Shown in pieces: positions 56,959 through 64,000 of a stretch of 64,000 nucleotides of DNA. Below the pieces are notes generated by a model. That model ran no database searches and was not told the DNA's origin. It saw only the letters and a program-made list of their open reading frames with translations. Positions within the stretch are counted from its first letter, which is position 1, and every line of letters begins with the position of its first letter. Position numbers and translations under genes: made by a program. The DNA lies in NCBI GenBank assembly GCA_963678705.1, contig OY783205.1, positions 7,874,001 to 7,938,000 on the forward strand, given 5' to 3'. This stretch comes from Panorpa germanica (Eukaryota > Arthropoda > Insecta > Mecoptera > Panorpidae).

Positions 56959-58061
56959 GATATTTTCAGTGATAATATGACAATTGCAAGAATATTTATA
57001 AAACAAATAACAAATATAAATCTTTTATGAAGTAATAATAATACTCTTACAAGAAATACTTATTTCTTTAAAATGTGATATTCTTTTCAAAAAATATTTT
57101 GAATTAAGTTATTAGGAAACTTAGCTTTTATTTTAGTTTTATTGAAAGCGGATTTATTTTTTATTGTTAATTAGTTTTAAAAAACCGACACAAATTATTT
57201 TTTTTTTAAATAAATTTTTTTTATAAGTTTTCATAACTGAGGTTTAATTTTACTAATCAATTAACCACCTAAAAATTAGAGACACATTTTATTATACTTA
57301 ATATTATTATGGATCTTCTAAAGGACAGAAGTTGTAGTACCTTTTCTTTAGTTCCTTCTCTTTCAATGAAATACCGTTTGGTTTTATTTTTTGAATTTAG
57401 AATTAAACTTAGAATTATCAATTTAGAATTGATGTTGTTTATTCAGCGCACGAAACTAGAATGATACTCATTTTAGAAATAGAATGAAGTGAGTTAAGTA
57501 AGCCTCATTCCTCCTCACTGAGTTTTAGTGTAAATTTAAAGTTTTAACCCAAAATGTAAGTTTCAGATTATTATTATTATTTAAAAATTAAATTTCTGCG
57601 TTTCGCTAAATTTTCAGTCATTCTTAGACGTCATGGATATGTATACGCTCTATTGGTAATTCTTGAAAAGAACAATTATGTAAGAATTACTGTTTTAATT
57701 TTTAATATCTTCAAAAATAGTGAGCTATTAAAGTATAATTGGATATTTGAGATTCTGATATCTAGTACAGTTTTATAGAAAATAAGAAGTGATTATATTC
57801 CACAATACTCCAATTTATACATTACAGAGGTGTTTGCTATTGTTTTTGAACGAAAAATTACACACTGGAAAGCAACAACAAGAATAACCTAAAAGAATAA
57901 TTAAAAAAAGGAAATCATAAAGTTGCATGAACAATTTAACAAATGTATCGTAAAAGGTAAAGTATTAATTATATTATTTAACAACAAACAAACATTTAAA
58001 AACAAACTGCTTAAACAAATTGCTTGATATTGTTATAAAGGAACTTAACCTGAAAAATAAT
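56959..58061. other. AT-rich non-coding stretch
   Basis: No gene or repeat recognised; it may include the 5' flank of the zinc-finger pseudogene. Confidence 0.5.
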
Positions 58062-59079
58062 ATGATGGACATGGATAATTCAGACAACAAAACTCGTATG
58101 AATGGACAGCCAATAAAAACAAATATTAAAATTGAAGAAAATGACTTTATAAATGATGACACTCCACTTCAGTATGATTTCGAATTCGTCAAAATAGACA
58201 TAGAACCATACATAGAATTTCAAAGCTTAACTTCCAATGATGAAGAATCTATGAGAAGAAAACAAATAATTGTACAAGATACTGTTAAACGTATTGAAAG
58301 ATCTAAAATATTCTCTTGCCAGGAATGTCACCTAGAATTAAATTCAAAAGCAGCTTTAAAAATCCATTTAAGAGTACACGCTAGACTTCATGACGTTCAT
58401 GTTTGTGAGATTTGTAAACAGATGTTCAGTCAACAAAGCGACTTGAAGAAACACAGTAGCATACATACTGGAATTAAACCATACTCTTGTGAGCACTGTG
58501 GTTAAGAATTTACGCGTTCTGCAGATATAAAACGACATATATTACGCCTTCATACAGGTGATGTGAAACCACACTACTGTGCACAATGTGGTAAAATGTT
58601 TAAAATTGCATCTGACTTAAAACTGCACAAAAAAAACATGAATCTGTAAAACCTTTTAGCTGTGATATTTGCCATAAAACATTTACTCAAATATTTTATT
58701 TAAAATTACATGTTCTTCAACACTCTGGTAAAAACCCATTTAAATGTACATTATGTCCAAAGTCGTTTTCTTCTCATCCTTCTGGTTTAAGAATCATGAA
58801 TTTAGTCACACAGGGATAAGACCGTATGTGTGTACCATTTGTGAAAAGACATTTAGTAATCCAAATACTTTAAAATCACATAAAAGAATACTCTCAGATA
58901 AAAAACGTTTTAAATGTGGTCAATGTGAAGTTGCCTTTAATCACTCAGGAGATCTTAAGAAGCATACGAGAATTCATTTATGGATCAAGCCGTATGTTTG
59001 CTGCCATTGCAATAGAGCCTTTTTACACGTTCCTCGGATGTTACGAGACATATAAAAAGAAAACATACTGCTAAATAGT
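58062..59079 (+). pseudogene. C2H2 zinc-finger protein pseudogene, nine fingers
   Basis: ATG at 58062. An acidic N-terminus of about 85 residues (no ZAD or BTB domain seen) is followed by fingers beginning FSCQECHLEL, HVCEICKQMF, YSCEHCG, HYCAQCGKMF, FSCDICHKTF, FKCTLCPKSF, YVCTICEKTF, FKCGQCEVAF and YVCCHCNRAF. Linkers are TGIKP-like. Lesions: TAA at 58503-58505 inside finger 3, a one-base loss in an A run near 58636, a shift in finger 6 and one in finger 9. The original stop is TAG 59077-59079. No introns are seen, so it may be a processed copy. The intact protein would be a nuclear DNA-binding regulator. Confidence 0.8.
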
Positions 59080-59239
59080 CCCCCCGACTTGAATAAGAGA
59101 TGTCGTATTCAAAAAAAAGGACTTCGATTGCACACTAAGTACGATTTTGCAATTACACTTTCTAAAAAATTCAAAATGAAATGGACAAAAGAACTGCGCA
59201 GTTACAAGTTAGATATTTATAAAATGGTTAACTGGGAAT

Positions 59240-59800
59240 TAATGGGAATAAAAGTGCCAAATATCATCTCCAACGAGTAATTGGTACACGACCACTTACA
59301 TTTGAAGAACTCACAACAATTTTTGCCAGAATAGAAGCAATTATGAACAGTCGCCCTTTAGTAAATTTGCCTGTATCACCAGATGATCCACATTCCTTAT
59401 CTCCTAGTCACTTTCTTATTGGTTCTTCATTATGTCTTCCTCCTGAGGTAACTCTGTTAAATAGAAACCCAAATCATTTACTGCGTTGGGAATTAATCAA
59501 ACAAATTAGACAGGATTTTGCAAATAGATGGATCCGACAATATCTCAATACTCTACACCAACGATACAAATGACAATCCGTCTCTGATAATTTGAAATTG
59601 GATGACCTTGTATGGATAAAAGATAAAGATATTGTATGGATAAGATATTTCACCATTCGAATGGCAATTGGCACAAATCCAGGAAACTCATTCAGGTCCT
59701 GCCGGTCATGTTCGTGTTGTTACATTAAAATCCGCTTATGGTATTTATAAACGGCCAGTATCGAAGCTAATCAATCTAAATTTTGAAATGCTTGCATAAT
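59240..59800 (+). pseudogene. BEL/Pao integrase C-terminal fragment
   Basis: Plus frames read AKYHLQRVIGTRPLTFEELTTIFARIEAIMNSRPLV, then SLSPSHFLIGSSL and LLRWELIKQIRQDFANRWIRQYL, after a stop DNLKLDDLVWIKD, and finally SGPAGHVRVVTLKSAYGIYKRPVSKL. This is the usual end of BEL/Pao pol. The DDE core is missing. A GTCGGGGGG tract at 59840-59848 may be its polypurine tract. Confidence 0.8.
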
Positions 59801-59850
59801 GTATAGTTCAAATTATATTTTGACATATTATGAAAAATAGTCGGGGGGTA

Positions 59851-60694
59851 TCCCAGTAAACATTTTGGAGTAAATTCTACTTAATTTCTATTACATATCA
59901 TGAATTTTTTGTCTGGAACGTGTTCGTTTTCTATTCAGTCGTTCATAGGAAAGGCCCTTTTTATGAGCTACAGGCATTGCAACGACGGTTCACTGCTGAA
60001 TTAAAAGCGGAGTAGGTTTATGATTTATGACCGGAGTTATAAACTTGAAAGTAGCAGGGGTATAAAACCTAATTGATTTCTACATTTTAGAGTCTGCAAA
60101 ATATAAATATTTAAATGAAGAAATAAATAGATGTAATCTTTAGTATGGATCGTGATTTTTTTAATGAATATTATTCATCTTCAACAATACTCGTTATATT
60201 AGTTTTTTACATTGTTTTGGTGATTCAAAAATCCACGATCGGCAGGTCTGCGTTAGGTTTAAAACCTCTGTCTTACCATCGCTAAGTACTATCTTCGTTT
60301 ATATACATTCTATTCGGGGATTGAGGGAGATAGCGTCTGTCTTTTACCGTTAAAGAAATATTTGTTGAAAAAGGATAGCATATACCTTAAACATCTGTAC
60401 AGAACGAAATATTATACAAGTGTAACGGTGAAAAATATATTTTACTTGTCTAACGCATCTCGTTTCTCTCTCACTTTTGAATAAATGAAATGAATGTGAA
60501 TTTAAAAAAAATATATCCATGTGGGAAAGAAGCAGAAATACTTAATGAATGATGTTGGAAAAAGAAAGAATATTATTATGAAAAACTAACACAAAATCTG
60601 TGACAGGTAGAGAACTTGTAAAGCGTTAGAATAGAATTGTACGAGTGACTCGAACTTCACCAAATAGGGCACTTCACCAAATTGTTTACTGGGA
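59851..60694. mobile_element. 844-bp element with 18-bp terminal inverted repeats
   Basis: TCCCAGTAAACATTTTGG at 59851-59868 and CCAAATTGTTTACTGGGA at 60677-60694 match inverted at 17 of 18 positions. The interior is non-coding. No target duplication is visible. It lies right after the BEL polypurine-like tract, and sequence beginning TGTTAAG follows at 60695. Confidence 0.65.
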
Positions 60695-61380
60695 TGTTAA
60701 GTATCAAATCCGAAATAACTAAAAAGAAAAAAGAAAAGAAAATAATAATTTAATTAAATTAATTTTTCATAAGGAAAAAATATATAATAAATAATAAAAT
60801 TGTTTCAAATTCTTGAATAGAATTTTTTTCATAAATTAATAGTTCTCACAAACACAATATTCGTTCATGTGTATAAATTGGCTTTATTCAATTTGTTTTC
60901 CCCTTATGTTTTATTCAAAAAATAGATTGTGGACTTTTGTTTGTTGATGTTTTATTGTTTATTGTTTTTGTGTTTGTTTGAATTGTTTATTTTGTGTGTT
61001 TTGGGTGTGAATGAAAAAATGTTCGTATTTGAATTAAGTCTTGGCTTAGTGAGCATATTTATTGTTGAAATAAAACAATTTTCGTATTTGAATAAGTAAA
61101 GTCTTGGTTTAGCGAGAGCTAAAAAATCGCATTTTTAGATTAGATCACATTATTCAGTGCGCTTCAAGTTAATAATTAATATCAAATATATACAGAATAA
61201 TAATATTATTACAGTTTAACAAAATATACAGTCCATTGCAATCTAAGTTTAAGCAACCAAAAACTTCAGTGCTTCAAATAGGCACGAACGTCGTGTACAT
61301 TTGGTCCTTTGAGCCGGATAAAATATCATCTACAAATAATTGGTTGATAGCCGCAGCGGCAGCGAGCGGGTAGTGAGTTC
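60695..61380 (+). other. Possible BEL/Pao LTR and leader
   Basis: TTTGGTCCTTTGAGCCGGATA at 61300-61320 resembles the start of gag in insect BEL/Pao elements. The upstream 600 bp begins TGTTAAG and holds a diverged duplication (TTCGTATTTGAATTAAGTCTTGG near 61022 and near 61080). This could be an LTR plus leader; boundaries are uncertain. Confidence 0.35.
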
Positions 61381-61385
61381 CCTCA

Positions 61386-62463
61386 TCAAGAATTAGTTAG
61401 TGAATAGTGCGGAGTGCTTAACAAGGGACTGGATGTTAATCCATACGTTACTGTAGACAATTGATATTCTTTAACTGTTTGTGCATTATCTGGACACCAA
61501 AGAATATGCTGGAATTGTCTATCCTCTGGACGAATGTTTATCATACGATAACTATGTGATACGTCGCATACAATAGGGATGCGGCTAAGACGGAATTTAG
61601 AGGTTACATCAGAGATGTCTTTTTGTAGTTTTGGTCCTGCATACAAATACTGGTTCAGTGTATTTTCTGTGCTTGTGTTAGCACTTCCATTGAATACTAC
61701 TCGAAGTTTCATGCTACGCCCAGAGTCCTTTATAACAGCATGATGAGGAATATAATATTTTCCGGTATTTATTGCTACTTCTCGCATATGGCCCATAGAT
61801 TCATATACTGCCATAAATTCCTTGTACCAATCGGAAAGAGACGAAGATCTAGATAGACGACGCTGGACGGACATTAATCTGAATGTAGGTAAACTTCTCG
61901 AAGAACCTAAACTATGGATATCTGGTTTTGTCAGCAGAGGGACAACATATTGTCCTGATGGATCTCGTGTATAACAATTTTGATACGGAAGTTCAGCAAT
62001 GCCATCGTCCGGCTTTGCTACAGGACTATTTTCTATTTCCTCAGTTTTCCAAACCTTTTGAGAGCATCATCAATGCTACAATTTTTGCATACTAATGAAG
62101 TGATACAACTTAGTGCATTTGTATCAACTTTAGATAGGTTTGATGTTATTTGAGTAGATGTTGTGGTGACGGGTCCCATTAGGATCCAGCCAAAAACTGA
62201 GTTCCATGCGGTAGGCGTTCCTAATCCTGGTGAAAACGTTTCACCATTGACAATTGCGTTAAAGATATCTAGGCCATCTTATTAGAGATGTCTATTTGTT
62301 TAGGGAAATCAAAGGTAGGATCAGCAAGGTTTAAATGTAGATAATTCAGACGAGTTGACTTGGGCAACTGAACGGCAGGTTGTGGTCCAGTTATTTCAAG
62401 TAACACAATGGCTGATGTTTGTAGCATATTACCGTTAGATGCAAGTGTAATAATAATACTCAA
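61386..62463 (-). pseudogene. BEL/Pao protease and reverse transcriptase fragment
   Basis: On the minus strand 62463-62150 reads QPAVQLPKSTRLNYLHLNLADPTFDFPKQIDI, the BEL/Pao protease-adjacent region. After stops, 61874-61386 reads HHAVIKDSGRSMKLRVVFNGSANT, LNQYLYAGPKLQKDI, VCDVSHSYRMINIRPEDRQFQHILW and STVTYGLTSSP, the first RT blocks with their Asp. The YxDD box is lost at the 61386 break. It is opposite in strand to the BEL fragment at 59.2 kb, so probably a separate insertion. Confidence 0.78.
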
Positions 62464-62538
62464 GATTCACTTCTACAAGCTTTAATCAGATATAATTTGA
62501 CTAGTGATATTTTGTTTTTGTATCATAATAATGAAATC

Positions 62539-62622
62539 TAATACTACTAGATTTCAGACATACTACTACAATCATTACATTAATACTACTAGATTTCAGA
62601 CATACTACTAGAATCATTACAT
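62539..62622. repeat. 42-bp tandem duplication
   Basis: TAATACTACTAGATTTCAGA...ATCATTACAT occurs twice, at 62539 and 62581, nearly identical. Confidence 0.85.
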
Positions 62623-62743
62623 TCTTCCAGCCTCTTTAGTGTTGTACGTAGTCTGCAAGATGGGGCGGTGGACGTCTGTTTCGCTCGGGAGGTTTCTTTA
62701 CAATGTGTATGTCATCGTTAGAAGGATTGGTAACAGGTTCTTG

Positions 62744-64000
62744 TCAAAAATCTTCTATCGGTGTAGTTTCTGGTGGGTGTAGCGTTATATTTCCTTCGTC
62801 TTCTTCATCAGACATTTGAAGATTAGATTTTTCTGACAATATGTCCCTTCCTCGAGGAGCCAAATGGCGAACTGATATTGTACTCTCTCTTCCATCTGCT
62901 AATTTAACATGAGCATATTCTGAATTAGCTTCAGTTAATTCCACTTCTTCTACCAATGGATCATATTTGCTGTTTCGCACCATCTTTTTCATAAGAACAG
63001 TGCCTGGAATGGTTAGCCAAGTCGGTATAGAAATACCACTTAACGATTTACGTTGATGAGTAAACATACGTTCGTGTGGAGTTGCATTGGTAGCAGTACA
63101 TAATAGAGATCGTATGGAATGTAAAGCTGTGTTGAGTACTGTTTCCCATTGCGTAATTGTATTGCGTAATTCCCATTGAGTAACAATAATGTTACCGCTT
63201 TCCAAATAATGCCATTATATCGTTCAACTTGTCCATTCCCTTGAGGGTTGTAGGGAGTAGTATTGCTAGTAGCAATTCCTCTGGCATATAAGTAGACTTT
63301 TAAACCCTGTGACATGAAGGAAGATCTTTTATCTGAATGTATAAAGGAAGGCATGCCAAAGATATCAAATACGTTTTGAAGGCATTTTTTCACAGTAGAT
63401 GACGTCATATCAGAACATGGAAAAGCAAAGGGAAATCTAGAATATTCGTCTATAATTGTTAGCATGTATTTGTTTCTTGTAGCTGATGGTATTGGCCCTT
63501 TAAAGTCTATGCTTAGTCGTTCGAAAGGGGAAGTAGCTTTAATAAGTTTCCCTGAATCATTTTTATGAAATCTGGGTTTCAGTTCTGCACATACTTTACA
63601 TGAAGCTGTCATTTTTTTTAATTTCCTCTACAGAGTAAGGTAGATTTCGGCATCGTATGTAATGCGCCATCCTTGTAACTCCAGGATGACATAGATTTTC
63701 ATGTAGATTGATTAGTGTATCGTTTGGTGTAGTAGTACCACAGTACCTTGAGAAATTTTGATATCCTGAGGTAAAGCCACATATTCTGGAAAAAGTATCA
63801 GCTGCTAGATTATCTTTTCCTGGACGGTAAATTATTTCGTAGTTGTAACATGATAACTCAAGTCGCCATCTCATTATTTTGTCATTTTTAATTTTACCAG
63901 CCCTTTTATTATTAAACATAAATGATACTGACTTTTGGTCTGTAACTAATTGAAATCGATTTCCTATAAGATAATGTCTCCATTTCCTTAATGATTCAAC
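62744..64000 (-). pseudogene. Ty3/gypsy pol fragment: RNase H end and integrase (runs off window)
   Basis: Minus strand from the window edge: RNase H tail with RPGKDNLAADTFSRI (63596-63919), then integrase with LHENLCHPGVTRMAHYIR and CKVCAELK (zinc finger). The catalytic core has IDFKGP (Asp), HSDKRSSF (Asp) and GNGQVERYN (Glu), and a long C-terminal tail ends at 62744. Frameshifts lie in an A run near 63610 and near 63205. It is a different lineage from the gypsy at 6.6-11.2 kb. No LTR is seen downstream. Confidence 0.82.

Noticed and set aside
59082-59847. Inverted pair CCCCCCGACT (59082) and AGTCGGGGGG (59838) as transposon ends
   Set aside because: The right copy is where a BEL polypurine tract is expected, and the left sits right after the zinc-finger stop. 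No other terminal structure or duplication supports an element.

Overview
This window looks like a transposon-dense, AT-rich stretch of an arthropod genome, most likely an insect. The coding families that can be read are Helitrons, Ty3/gypsy, BEL/Pao, RNase H-bearing LINEs, Harbinger with its Myb-like partner, Merlin and C2H2 zinc fingers. The RT and zinc-knuckle style of the LINE at 43.6-44.8 kb recalls hymenopteran elements, but the species cannot be fixed. No convincing intact host gene, rRNA or tRNA was seen. The only gene that reads cleanly end to end is a Helitron transposase at 14.5-19.1 kb.

Layout. 0-3.5 kb: non-coding. 3.5-6.4 kb: a LINE endonuclease relic (minus) cut by a 1.9-kb Helitron deletion derivative. 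6.4-11.3 kb: a short non-autonomous Helitron split by a nearly complete Ty3/gypsy element with 185-bp LTRs, a CGAT target duplication, a tRNA-Trp primer site, a GGGAAAC frameshift heptamer and one pol frameshift. 11.3-20.6 kb: a LINE with RNase H (minus), carrying an LTR-like insert with GATCC duplication, which in turn carries the autonomous Helitron at 14,010-19,340. 20.8-23.4 kb: a decayed copy of a second, Helentron-like family, with a TTA-flanked MITE inside. 24-28.3 kb: Merlin relic, second MITE, 50-bp minisatellite, helicase fragment, and a Myb/SANT gene relic with an inverted-repeat cluster upstream. 28.3-29.8 kb: mosaic Helentron debris. 31.6-33.1 kb: 155-bp tandem array.

33.2-40.3 kb (minus) is the best copy of the Helentron-like family and the most interesting object here. 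In order it encodes two tandem cysteine-peptidase-like domains (Q-C plus D-x-H motifs, resembling the UL36/M48 tegument deubiquitinase fold), a block of 46-residue basic repeats, and the Rep/helicase. The two halves lie in one reading frame, separated by a single TAA. A second copy at 20.8-23.4 kb keeps the same domain order.

42.7-50.3 kb: non-autonomous Helitrons, two joined with no base between them, one carrying LINE remnants; another Helentron fragment and a gag-like relic. 50.7-51.4 kb: a small multi-exon SGNH-hydrolase-like gene relic. 51.7-56.05 kb: a Helentron copy split by a 2.07-kb Harbinger element with perfect 16-bp TIRs. 56-57 kb: hairpin repeats and a coding-like relic. 58-59.1 kb: C2H2 zinc-finger pseudogene. 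59.2-64 kb: BEL/Pao and Ty3/gypsy pol fragments, the last running off the window.

The genes do not form a host pathway. The region records successive rolling-circle, cut-and-paste and copy-and-paste insertions, and several empty sites can be read from the sequence itself. All coordinates of relics are approximate to a few tens of bases unless a terminus or splice site is named.
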